This document shows, one piece after another, positions 27,238-35,478 of a stretch of 64,000 nt of DNA (position 1 is the stretch's first letter; each line of letters begins with the position of its first letter). Source of the stretch: Tianweitania sp. UT-5YL-CI-8 (GTDB lineage: Bacteria > Pseudomonadota > Alphaproteobacteria > Rhizobiales > Rhizobiaceae). The DNA lies in NCBI RefSeq assembly GCF_030010215.1, contig NZ_JASCRR010000015.1, forward strand, positions 22,448 through 86,447, read 5' to 3'. Both the position numbers and the translations under genes were made by a program. The notes below the pieces were generated by a model, which saw nothing but the letters and a program-made list of their open reading frames with translations, searched no databases and was not told the DNA's origin.

Positions 27238-28389
27238 TCAGAGCCTTTCTATAATCGTTACATTGGCTTGGCCGCCTCCCTCGCACATGGTCTGCAGCGC
27301 ATAGCGGCCTTTTCGGCGCTCCAGTTCGTTCAGCATCGTCGTCATAATGCGTGCGCCTGTCGCACCGATGGGATGACCAAGCGCGATTGCGCCGCCATTC
27401 ACATTGACCTTATCGTGCGGAATGCCGAGCTCTTTCATCCAAGCAAGCGGGATCGATGCAAACGCCTCATTGCACTCGAACAGATCGATGTCCTCGACTT
27501 TCAGCCCGCTTTTCTCAAGCGCGTATCGTGTCGCCGGGATAGGCGCTGTCAGCATCCAGACGGGGTCCGCAGCACGAACCGTCATGTAGTGAATGCGGGC
27601 GCGGGGCTCCAGCCGATGATCCCTAACCGCGCGTTCCGAAGCGATCAGCAACGCGGCCGACGCATCGCAGTTCTGGCTGGATACGCCCGCGGTCACCGAG
27701 CCGCCCTCGACCAGCGGCTTGAGTTCAGCCATCTTCTCCAGGCTGGTGTCTCGGCGCGGGGTCTCGTCAACCGCGAACTCGCCGACAGGCACGATTTCGT
27801 CGGTGAACCGGCCTGCGTCGATCGCCTCTATTGCCCGTCGGTGACTTTCCAGCGCAAATCGCTCCATCTCCTGGCGCGAGCTTTGCCATTTTTCCGCGAT
27901 CATTTCGGCGGAGCGGAACTGTCCCACCTCCTGATCGCCATAGCGGGCACGCCAGCCAGGTGACGTCGAAAAGGGATCGGGAAATCCATATTGCTGTCCA
28001 ACGATCATCGCTGCGGAGATCGGAATCGCGTTCATGTTCTGAACACCCCCGGCAACCACGAGGTCCTGGACGCCGCTCATAACCCCCATTGCCGCGAAAT
28101 GGACCGCCTGCTGGGCGGAGCCACATTGGCGGTCGACGGTAACACCGGGTACATGCTCCGGCATGCCGGCCACCAGCCAGCAGGTTCGGGCGATGTCTCC
28201 GGCCTGACTGCCGATCGTCTCCGTGCATCCATAGACTACATCATCAACCGCATTGGGATCGATGCCCGTGCGATCCATCAGCCCCTTGATCGGAACCGCG
28301 CCGAGATCAGCAGAATGCATGCCCGCGAGGCTCCCCTTCTTTCGGCCGACAGGGGTACGGACAGCATCGACTATATAGGCTTCAGGCAT
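27238..28389 (-). CDS. Acetyl-CoA acyltransferase (thiolase), FadA5/FadA6-like
   Basis: A 383-residue thiolase. The nucleophile is Cys89 (VDRQCGSAQQA); the other catalytic residues are His339 (IALGHPIGATGAR) and Cys369 (MCEGGGQAN). It would cleave a 3-ketoacyl-CoA with CoA to release acetyl- or propionyl-CoA. The sequence pattern resembles the steroid-associated thiolases more than the FadA of fatty-acid oxidation. Its ATG overlaps the end of the upstream acyl-CoA dehydrogenase gene by 8 bases (ATGCCTGA), so translation is coupled. Confidence 0.92.
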   Translation of the reverse strand: MPEAYIVDAVRTPVGRKKGSLAGMHSADLGAVPIKGLMDRTGIDPNAVDDVVYGCTETIGSQAGDIARTCWLVAGMPEHVPGVTVDRQCGSAQQAVHFAAMGVMSGVQDLVVAGGVQNMNAIPISAAMIVGQQYGFPDPFSTSPGWRARYGDQEVGQFRSAEMIAEKWQSSRQEMERFALESHRRAIEAIDAGRFTDEIVPVGEFAVDETPRRDTSLEKMAELKPLVEGGSVTAGVSSQNCDASAALLIASERAVRDHRLEPRARIHYMTVRAADPVWMLTAPIPATRYALEKSGLKVEDIDLFECNEAFASIPLAWMKELGIPHDKVNVNGGAIALGHPIGATGARIMTTMLNELERRKGRYALQTMCEGGGQANVTIIERL

Positions 28390-29446
28390 AAGTGGCCTCG
28401 CTTGCAAAAGTATTGTCCGGACCGAGCTCACCACTCAGCATCCGCTCGGCCACGCGGCCGCGATGGTAGGCGGGGGTTCCCCACCAGTTGGTCAGTGCAA
28501 TGGCCCGCTTGAGGAAGAAATGCACATCTACCTCCCAGGAATACCCCATCGCACCATGCACCTGGATTGCGGTTCGGGCGGCAAGATCGGCAGCCTCCGC
28601 GGCGGCGAGCTTGGCTTGTGACACACGAGAGCGGGAATACATTCCGGGTTGTTCAACCACCGCGGCCGCCGCGTAAAGAACCGGTTTTGCAAACTCGATT
28701 TTCACTTGCGCTGTTGCCAGCTGATGCTTCACGGCCTGGTAGGAGCCGATCGGCTTTCCAAACTGCTGCCGCTCTTTCGCATAAGCGACCGCGAGATCGA
28801 CGCAACGCTGAGCGATGCCGACGAGTTGCGCTGCGGTAAACAGGGCTCCGCGCTCGAAAGCAGCGGCAAGGAGCGGAGCGGCTTCGTTTCTTCCCGTCAG
28901 CTTCATGGCGGTGTCCACCCCCCCGTCGATCATAAAAAGCCGGCGGAAGGGGTCGATGCTGGGCTGACGCGTCAGGCGCAATGTGTTGGGAGCTGCGAGA
29001 TAAAGTGCGCCTTCGATTTCTACAATAAGAGCGCCAGCGCTATCTACATCCGCAACGAACGCGTTGGCGGAGTGCGCCAAGGCGACCGTGATTTCGCCAG
29101 TGAGAGCCATCTCAAAGAAGGGTGCCACACCCTCGGCGTGTGAGAGAGCCGCGAGAAGCGGCAGTGCCACGCCTGTGTTCTCAACGAGCGGTTCAGGCAG
29201 ACCGGCATAGCCGCAGGCTTCGGCAGCAAGTACAAAATCGATCGAACGCAAGCCAAGACCGCCATGCTCCTCGCCGACCAGGGCGGCCGCCAAACCTATT
29301 TCACCGATTTTGCACCACCGGTTGGGATCGCGCGCTTCGCCAGACTCCATGAGGCGACGAAGATCTGCTGGCTGGCAGAGATCGGATAGCAGGTCGCGGA
29401 CGACGCTTGCCGTCATCATCTGCTCTTCTGTAAAACGGAAATCCAT
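28382..29446 (-). CDS. Acyl-CoA dehydrogenase, small subunit-like
   Basis: A 354-residue acyl-CoA dehydrogenase, shorter than the usual ~380. It has the N-terminal helical domain (MDFRFTEEQMMTASVVRDLLSDL), GLAAALVGEEHGGLGLRSIDFVLAAEACG, the FAD-binding region AYAKERQQFGKPIGSYQAVKHQLA, and IQVHGAMGYSWEVDVHFFLKRA. The middle beta-domain is degenerate. It ends inside the thiolase start and begins 4 bases after another acyl-CoA dehydrogenase gene. Such adjacent unequal pairs form alpha2beta2 heterotetramers in steroid and bile-acid catabolism; the same is inferred here. Confidence 0.88.
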   Translation of the reverse strand: MDFRFTEEQMMTASVVRDLLSDLCQPADLRRLMESGEARDPNRWCKIGEIGLAAALVGEEHGGLGLRSIDFVLAAEACGYAGLPEPLVENTGVALPLLAALSHAEGVAPFFEMALTGEITVALAHSANAFVADVDSAGALIVEIEGALYLAAPNTLRLTRQPSIDPFRRLFMIDGGVDTAMKLTGRNEAAPLLAAAFERGALFTAAQLVGIAQRCVDLAVAYAKERQQFGKPIGSYQAVKHQLATAQVKIEFAKPVLYAAAAVVEQPGMYSRSRVSQAKLAAAEAADLAARTAIQVHGAMGYSWEVDVHFFLKRAIALTNWWGTPAYHRGRVAERMLSGELGPDNTFASEATYA

Positions 29447-29450
29447 GATG

Positions 29451-30614
29451 CTATGACCTCGGCAGGCCAAGCATGCGCTCGGCAATGATGTTGCGCTGGA
29501 TCTCGTTCGAGCCGGCATAGATCGGACCTGCGAGCGAGAAGAAATAACCGTCGAGCCATTTGCCAATATCGCCCGCCGCAGGCGCGCTGCGCAGCAGTTC
29601 GGCGCGCGCCCCGAGGATCGACAACGCGGCTTTATGCAGCGCGATATCCATTTCTGACCAGAATATCTTATTGGTGCTCGCCTCGGCGCCGATTTGTCCG
29701 CCGGCGGTAAGTCGCGACGCGGTGCTGTAAATGGACAGCGCATACGCTTCGGCATCCATCCAGCTTTGCATCACTACGTCACGAACCGAGGCTTCAACTT
29801 CATGTTCATGCGCCTTGTAAAGCTCAACCAGCTTGCGGGCAGCGACCTGGAAGCGGGCAGGTGACCGCAACATCAGGCCACGCTCGAAACCCGCAGTTGC
29901 CATGCAAATCGACCAGCCCTCACCCTCGCCGCCGAGCCTGTGGAAGGCGGGGACGCGAACATCGTCCAAAAAGATCTCCGCGAAGCCTTTCTCGCCATCG
30001 ATCTGCGGGATGGCCTGGACGCGGACACCGGGTGCATTTAGCGGGAAAAATATCAACGACAGTCCCTTGTGGCGCTGAGATGATGGGTCCGTCCGAAACA
30101 GGCCGAACGCCCAATCCGCGAACACAGCGCGCGAAGACCAGATCTTATGGCCTTTCAGGACATACTCCTCGCCATCGGCGACAGCAGTGGATTTAACGGC
30201 GGCGAGATCGCTGCCGGCCTGCGGTTCAGACCATGCCTGCGCCCAAACCTCGTCGCCGGATGCCATTGCGGTCAAAAAACGCGCCTTCTGCTCGGGCGTG
30301 CCATATTCCATCAGCGTCGGGCCAAGGAGGAAAATGCCGTTCTGGTTGACACGCAGCGGCGCGCCGGACCGATAATATTCTTCCTCGAAAATAAGCCACT
30401 GAATAAGGTCCAGGCCTCTTCCACCATAGCTTTCGGGCCATGTGACCATGCCCCATCGACCCTCGCTCAGCGTACGCTCCCAAGCGCGATGCGCCTCAAA
30501 GCCTTCACGCGTAGCATCGAACGATGACAGCGGCTCGGCGGGTACGTGCGCTTCCATCCAGGAGCGCACCTCTTGGCGGAAACGTCGCTGTTCGGTGCTA
30601 TAGGTCAAGTCCAC
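29451..30614 (-). CDS. Acyl-CoA dehydrogenase, large subunit-like
   Basis: A 387-residue acyl-CoA dehydrogenase. Visible blocks are GRWGMVTWPESYGGRGLDLIQW, the FAD/substrate motif QAWSEPQAGSDLAAVKSTA, the beta-domain strand GFAEIFLDDVRVPA and the C-terminal PIYAGSNEIQRNIIAERMLG. The start is taken as the GTG at 30614, where the family's usual beginning DLTYSTEQRRFRQEV starts; the frame is open far upstream but that part overlaps the hydratase gene and has no similarity. It is paired with the following acyl-CoA dehydrogenase gene, 4 bases downstream. Confidence 0.86.
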   Translation of the reverse strand: MDLTYSTEQRRFRQEVRSWMEAHVPAEPLSSFDATREGFEAHRAWERTLSEGRWGMVTWPESYGGRGLDLIQWLIFEEEYYRSGAPLRVNQNGIFLLGPTLMEYGTPEQKARFLTAMASGDEVWAQAWSEPQAGSDLAAVKSTAVADGEEYVLKGHKIWSSRAVFADWAFGLFRTDPSSQRHKGLSLIFFPLNAPGVRVQAIPQIDGEKGFAEIFLDDVRVPAFHRLGGEGEGWSICMATAGFERGLMLRSPARFQVAARKLVELYKAHEHEVEASVRDVVMQSWMDAEAYALSIYSTASRLTAGGQIGAEASTNKIFWSEMDIALHKAALSILGARAELLRSAPAAGDIGKWLDGYFFSLAGPIYAGSNEIQRNIIAERMLGLPRS

Positions 30615-30658
30615 GCTGATGCGGTCCCATATCCGTCTGTTGAAAATATCGCCTGAAG

Positions 30659-31552
30659 TCAGGCGCCAGCCTGCTTCTTGTTGGCCGCTGCCATGCTTTT
30701 CGCATCCTGACCACCAAGCCTGTCGCCAGTCGTTAGATCGTTCTGGGCATGGGCAAAATGATGCATATGGAAATGCGCATCCATAGCCGTGCGTTTTCCG
30801 CGAAGGTCTTCGACATGGTTGATCGCCTGCTTCCCCAGCCAAAGACCAAGGCGCGGATAAGCGGCAAGTTTTTCTGCCATGGCGCGCCCAGCCTGATCGA
30901 GCGCGTCGCGCGTCACGACCTGATTGACCATGCCGAATTGTTCGGCACGAACGGCGGTCATGCGTTCCCCCAACAACAGGAATTCCTTGGCTATGCGCGG
31001 AGGCAGTTCGAAGGCATGGGCAAAGTACTCCACGCCGGGAATGCCCATCCGGATGACTGGGTCTTGGAAAAAGGCATCGTCGGTCGCGATGATGAAATCG
31101 CATACCCAGGCCAGCATAAGACCACCCGCCACGCAGGCGCCTTGGACCAAAGCGATAGTTGGCTTCGGAATATCGCGCCAGCGCCTGCACATACCAAGGT
31201 AGACCTCATGCTCACGGGTGTAGAGCATTTCAGCTGCAGGCTTGTTTACGTGATCCGCCCACATCAGGCGGCGTTCGAAGCTCTTGTTTACGTCGCGGCC
31301 CGGCGACCCTATATCGTGGCCTGCGGAAAAATGCTTTCCCGCGCCACGCAATATAATTACCTTAACCCCATCATTATCGACGGCCTGCTTGAACGCATCG
31401 TCGAGAGCATACGTCATCTGGGAATTCTGCGCGTTATTAAACGCTGGACGGTTGAGTGTGATCCAGGCGACTGCTCCCTCGATGGTATAGGTTACCGGCG
31501 TCTCTGTCTCATATGTAATCTCCACCGTGCGCGGCTCAACCAAGTCACTCAT
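30659..31552 (-). CDS. Enoyl-CoA hydratase/isomerase family protein
   Basis: A 297-residue crotonase-fold enzyme. The oxyanion-hole segments GKHFSAGHDIG and GACVAGGLMLAWVCDFIIATDDAFFQDP are clear, as is the later GIPGVEYFAHAFELPPRIAKEFLL. It is longer than typical hydratases (~260) because of a C-terminal tail rich in Ala and Lys. The start at 31552 (MSDLVEP) is preferred to 31567, because GAGGATC lies upstream. It would hydrate the enoyl-CoA made by the adjacent dehydrogenase pair. A ring-hydrolysing crotonase role like EchA20 cannot be excluded. Confidence 0.88.
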   Translation of the reverse strand: MSDLVEPRTVEITYETETPVTYTIEGAVAWITLNRPAFNNAQNSQMTYALDDAFKQAVDNDGVKVIILRGAGKHFSAGHDIGSPGRDVNKSFERRLMWADHVNKPAAEMLYTREHEVYLGMCRRWRDIPKPTIALVQGACVAGGLMLAWVCDFIIATDDAFFQDPVIRMGIPGVEYFAHAFELPPRIAKEFLLLGERMTAVRAEQFGMVNQVVTRDALDQAGRAMAEKLAAYPRLGLWLGKQAINHVEDLRGKRTAMDAHFHMHHFAHAQNDLTTGDRLGGQDAKSMAAANKKQAGA

Positions 31553-31663
31553 GCTCGATCCTCTCATCGTGTCGTTAATCTATGGAGATGCTGCCATGCA
31601 GCAATCGTCCAAAGAGACTAACAGTAATGTCCGGGCGAGCGGTTGCCACTCGCCCGGCAGGGA

Positions 31664-32617
31664 TCAAGCGTTTTCGGCCAGGATTCTCTCCAATTCGGCC
31701 TTGTCAGCAGCAGTCAAATCCCAGTCGGCAGCCTTTGCATTGGCGGTCACCTGCTCTGGCTTGGTCGCTCCTGCGATCACGCTGGTGACCATTGAATTCG
31801 ACAGCAACCATGAGAAAGCCAGTTCCAGGATCGTGCGACCACGCTCCTCGCTAAAGGCGATCAGCTTTTCGATGATCTCCAGCCTATCATCGGTGAGACC
31901 GCCTTTAAAAAAGGTCATGCTCATGCGCGTATCGCTTGGCAGCGGTTGACCCTTGCGGTATTTGCCGGTGAGCAGGCCGCTCGCCAAGGGGAAATAGGGA
32001 AGAAGGGTCATACGCGCGGCACGCAGCGCTGGAAAGAGGTCCTTCTCGGCCGAACGTGCCAGAAGATTATATTCGGTCTGCGTTGAGAGCAAGCGCTCTA
32101 GATTGAGATGCCGTGAGGTCCAACTCGCATCGACAAGCTGCCAGGCATCCAGATTCGAGCAACCGAGATAGCGGACCTTGCCTTGCCGGACGAGATCGTC
32201 GAGGGCTCGCAGGGTCTCGTCGATTGGCGTGCCCGGGTCAGGAAAATGATACTGATAAAGATCGATGTAGTCGGTCTTCAGATGACGAAGGCTGTCCTCG
32301 ACGGCGCCCATAACGTAGCCGCGCGATCCGTTATAGCGGGTGCTGACCGCGCGGTTGAGCGGCGACGCGAATTTCGTGGCAAGAACAATGTCCTTTCGGC
32401 GCCCCCCCAGAATCTCGCCAAGAGTCTTTTCCGACCCTCCTGCCAAACCATAGGAATCGGCGGTGTCGAACAGCGTCACGCCCGCGTCGAGCGCCGCATG
32501 GATGACCTTGCGGGATGTATCGAGGTCGAGCGATTGGATCATTCCGCCGAAATTGTTGCAGCCCAAACCCACGACCGACACCTCCAGACCCGAATGGCCT
32601 AGAAATCGCTTTTTCAT
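31664..32617 (-). CDS. Aldo/keto reductase
   Basis: A 317-residue NADPH-dependent (beta/alpha)8 reductase. The catalytic tetrad can be placed in FDTADSYG (Asp and Tyr), LATKF (Lys) and DLYQYHFPD (His). The sequence is closest in style to the YajO/Tas-like group (VVGLGCNNFGGM at the start, SVIAGATKPEQV near the cofactor site). It would reduce an aldehyde or ketone. A 111-base gap separates it from the hydratase gene, so a secondary promoter there is possible. Confidence 0.9.
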   Translation of the reverse strand: MKKRFLGHSGLEVSVVGLGCNNFGGMIQSLDLDTSRKVIHAALDAGVTLFDTADSYGLAGGSEKTLGEILGGRRKDIVLATKFASPLNRAVSTRYNGSRGYVMGAVEDSLRHLKTDYIDLYQYHFPDPGTPIDETLRALDDLVRQGKVRYLGCSNLDAWQLVDASWTSRHLNLERLLSTQTEYNLLARSAEKDLFPALRAARMTLLPYFPLASGLLTGKYRKGQPLPSDTRMSMTFFKGGLTDDRLEIIEKLIAFSEERGRTILELAFSWLLSNSMVTSVIAGATKPEQVTANAKAADWDLTAADKAELERILAENA

Positions 32618-32648
32618 ATGAACCTCCTGAAATAGAACCCTGATGGCA

Positions 32649-34256
32649 TCATAGACTGCCAATGATATCCGCCGCCTTCTCGCCGATCATGACCGAAGCA
32701 GCATAAGTATTGCCATTTATCAGAACTGGCATGATCGACGCATCGGCTACATAAAGACGATCCACTCCGCGCACACGCAATTGCGGATCTACGACGGATT
32801 GAGAATCGCTACCCATGCGGCAAGTGCCTACCGGATGATAGTGCGTGGTGGCGGTCGACCGGATGTCGGCTTCGAAATCCTCGCGTGTTGCAGCCGGCTT
32901 TGCCGGCAGAAGCTCACGGCCGAGTATCTGCCCCAAAGGCGCAGAATGAACGAGATCTCGAGCTCTGCGGGCACCTTCGGCAAGAATGTCAATATCTCGC
33001 GGATCGGAGAAGAAATTCGAAAAGATCGCAGCCGGCACAGTGGGATTGCTCGACTTCAGTCGCACTTCGCCACGGCTGAACGGCGAGCCGTGGTTCAGCA
33101 GCAGCGTAAACCCGTGCTCAGTAGGTAGGATGCCGAAGACGCCCGGCTTGCGGCGTATAACCAGAGCAGGTGCCATGCACACCTGAATCTCCGTATTAGG
33201 ATCGCCTTCGACGGCGTGGAAAAAACCGGATGTGGGAAACAGGCCGCGGCTGAGGACGCCGCTACGTCTCAAGGCGTACTGAAGCCCGGCCTTCACTGCG
33301 CCCAACGGCCTTACATGGCTGTAGGCGCTGACTGGTTTGGTCGTGGTATACATCAGCCGATACATAGGATGATTTTGCAGGTTGCGGCCGACTTCCGGTA
33401 GGTCAGCCTCAACTTGAATGCCGAAGGCCTTCAGTGTCGTCGCGTCACCAACGCCTGACAGCATCAACAGTTGCGGTGAGTTGACCGCGCCACCGGAAAG
33501 GATCACCCCGCGCCTTGCCACGGCCATGCGCTTTTGTCCGTCATGAAGAAACTCTATGCCCTTGGCCTCGCCTTTGACGATGACGACGCGCAAGGTGAGA
33601 GCGTTCACGACGAGAGTGAGATTGCGCCGCTTAAGTGCCGGCCGAAGATACGCGGCAGATGCGCTTGACCGCCGTCCTTTTCCGATGGTCATATCGACAT
33701 GGCCGAACGCTTGTGGCTTGTCAGCATTCAGGTCGTCGACGAGCGGCACCCCGTAGGCTTCCGCCGCCTGCAGGAAAAGTTCACAGACGGGCGCTGTACT
33801 GCGACCAGCTGCGACCAGCATCGGCCCGCTCCCACCATGCAACTCGCTTTCGCCCCGTTCATTGGTTTCCGCTTTGCGGAAGTAGGGCAGTACGCCACGG
33901 TAATCCCAACCATCGCATCCCCGAGCCTTCCAGCGATCATAGTCGCGCCGGTGGCCACGCATGTACATCATTCCGTTGATGGAGCTCGACCCACCGACGA
34001 CCTTTCCCTGCGCCCAATAGAGTTTGCGTCCGCCAAGCTCAGGGTTGGGTTCTGTCTGATAGGCCCAGTTGTATCGGGGGTCGGTACCGGTGATAATGTT
34101 GGCGCCAGGTATTCCAAGGATAAGCGCTTTGTCCTGGCCGCCGGCTTCAAAAAGACCGACACTGACATCGGCTTTTTCAGAAAGCCGTGCAGCAACGACG
34201 CACCCCGACGCTCCTGCGCCGACAACGATATAGTCGAACTCCAACGGTTTCGTCAT
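32649..34256 (-). CDS. GMC-family FAD-dependent oxidoreductase (second copy)
   Basis: A 535-residue GMC oxidoreductase with the FAD motif DYIVVGAGASGCVVAARL near the N-terminus, the signature GKVVGGSSSINGMMYMRG, GAVNSPQLLMLSGVG and the catalytic C-terminal TTHYHPVGTCRMG. It belongs to the choline-dehydrogenase-like group and presumably oxidises an alcohol. It is paralogous to the enzyme at 10059-11690 but clearly divergent. The start at 34256 overlaps the thioesterase stop by 4 bases (ATGA). Confidence 0.91.
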   Translation of the reverse strand: MTKPLEFDYIVVGAGASGCVVAARLSEKADVSVGLFEAGGQDKALILGIPGANIITGTDPRYNWAYQTEPNPELGGRKLYWAQGKVVGGSSSINGMMYMRGHRRDYDRWKARGCDGWDYRGVLPYFRKAETNERGESELHGGSGPMLVAAGRSTAPVCELFLQAAEAYGVPLVDDLNADKPQAFGHVDMTIGKGRRSSASAAYLRPALKRRNLTLVVNALTLRVVIVKGEAKGIEFLHDGQKRMAVARRGVILSGGAVNSPQLLMLSGVGDATTLKAFGIQVEADLPEVGRNLQNHPMYRLMYTTTKPVSAYSHVRPLGAVKAGLQYALRRSGVLSRGLFPTSGFFHAVEGDPNTEIQVCMAPALVIRRKPGVFGILPTEHGFTLLLNHGSPFSRGEVRLKSSNPTVPAAIFSNFFSDPRDIDILAEGARRARDLVHSAPLGQILGRELLPAKPAATREDFEADIRSTATTHYHPVGTCRMGSDSQSVVDPQLRVRGVDRLYVADASIMPVLINGNTYAASVMIGEKAADIIGSL

Positions 34257-34774
34257 GACGGAACAAACCAACCACTTCTGCGGGGTAGAACACCTTTCGG
34301 CCGGCCCCACCTTTCATGTTGTTCTGACAGAGCCTGCAGCGGGCCGAGAATGTCTGGATGGGAAATTTGAACAGACCGTCGTTGTTTAACATCGACTTGG
34401 ATTGACAGAACATCGACATAGGCAGCGCGGTACAAGGCATCGATATTCCACAACTCGTGAAAATGATGCACGCGCCTGAAATCGGTCCAGACAACGATAC
34501 TTCTCACCTCCACCCTGTCACCGGCAAGCAATTCCCTCTCGTAGCGCACAAAGCGCTCCAGCCGAAAAAAACTGAGTCCGGTTAGGGTGATGAACGTATC
34601 GTCCACGCCAAATTCTTCAAAGAAAGTCTTTTCACCAGCGTCGAACACCCGATCGAACCAGGACACGTTCATATGGCAGTTGATATCCAGCCAGCTGGCG
34701 TCTACCTGGCCAGCGAAACTGGTCGAAGGTCCGTCACGGCCAGACGGCTGTCTTCCAATGTCAGTATCGCTCAT
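34253..34774 (-). CDS. Acyl-CoA thioesterase, hot-dog fold (4-hydroxybenzoyl-CoA thioesterase-like)
   Basis: A 173-residue hot-dog-fold protein. The block VDASWLDINCHMNVSWFDRVFDAGEKTFFEEFG is the typical start of 4-hydroxybenzoyl-CoA-type thioesterases (the D-x-N-x-H-x-N pattern), followed by ERELLAGDRVEVRSIVVW. It would hydrolyse an acyl-CoA, perhaps to recycle CoA from stalled intermediates. It is overlapped by 4 bases at both ends, with the LivF gene upstream and the GMC gene downstream, so import and metabolism are joined in one operon. Confidence 0.87.
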   Translation of the reverse strand: MSDTDIGRQPSGRDGPSTSFAGQVDASWLDINCHMNVSWFDRVFDAGEKTFFEEFGVDDTFITLTGLSFFRLERFVRYERELLAGDRVEVRSIVVWTDFRRVHHFHELWNIDALYRAAYVDVLSIQVDVKQRRSVQISHPDILGPLQALSEQHERWGRPKGVLPRRSGWFVPS

Positions 34775-35478
34775 GCGTCGGCTGGTGCAGACGCACCGTT
34801 TAGCCGTGCCTCAAGCTCTGAGGCTCGGCAGCTAAATTTGACCTGGCCACGCTCGATGATGATAGCGCGGTCCGCATAGAGCGCTGTCACGGCAAGGTGC
34901 TGTTCGACAACGACGACGGCTGTTCCCGTCTCTGCCCATTTTCGGAGAAATGAAAGTATCGATGGTAGCAAAGCCTGCGCAAGTCCCATCGACGGCTCAT
35001 CGCACAGCAATACCTTGGGCTGGGCAATGAACGCTTGGCCCAAGGCCAGCATCTGCTGCTGCCCGCCCGACAAGTCGCGAGCATAGAGCTTGTGCTTCTC
35101 CTTCAGGATCGGAAAGACAGCGTAAATCTCATCTACTGCCTTATCAAAACCGACGCGGTCGCCCCGCCTTGCAGCCGCTCCCATACGCAAATTGTCAAAG
35201 ACGCTCAATTCAGGAAAGACGCGGTGACCGTCCAGCACGAGCCGCAGTCCCAGTTGCGCAATGGCTTCCGGCGCAAGTCCAGAAATAGGCTTACCCGCAA
35301 GCTTGACGGTTCCCTTGTCGGGCTTGTTGAAACCGGCAATAGCCCTCAAAAGTGTCGACTTTCCGGCGCCGTTCTCGCCGCCGATCAAGAGGATTTCTCC
35401 CTCATTTGCAGTGAGTGAGACATCATGGAGAACCGGAATGGCTCCATAACCGGCGGTCAGATTGGATACCTCAAGCAT
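34771..35478 (-). CDS. ABC transporter ATP-binding protein, LivF type
   Basis: A 235-residue ATPase for a HAAT importer. It has Walker A (GGENGAGKSTLLRAIAG), signature (LSGGQQQMLALGQAF), Walker B (VLLCDEPSMGLA) and the switch His (VVEQHL). Its size and the opening MLEVSNLTAGYGAIPVLHDVSL are those of LivF. The start at 35478 overlaps the upstream fused permease-ATPase gene by 8 bases. It would pair with the ATPase domain of that fusion. Confidence 0.93.
   Translation of the reverse strand: MLEVSNLTAGYGAIPVLHDVSLTANEGEILLIGGENGAGKSTLLRAIAGFNKPDKGTVKLAGKPISGLAPEAIAQLGLRLVLDGHRVFPELSVFDNLRMGAAARRGDRVGFDKAVDEIYAVFPILKEKHKLYARDLSGGQQQMLALGQAFIAQPKVLLCDEPSMGLAQALLPSILSFLRKWAETGTAVVVVEQHLAVTALYADRAIIIERGQVKFSCRASELEARLNGASAPADA

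Noticed and set aside
30615..31190. N-terminal extension of the large acyl-CoA dehydrogenase to 579 residues
   Set aside because: The extension overlaps the hydratase gene in another frame and is Arg/Pro-rich with no similarity to the family.
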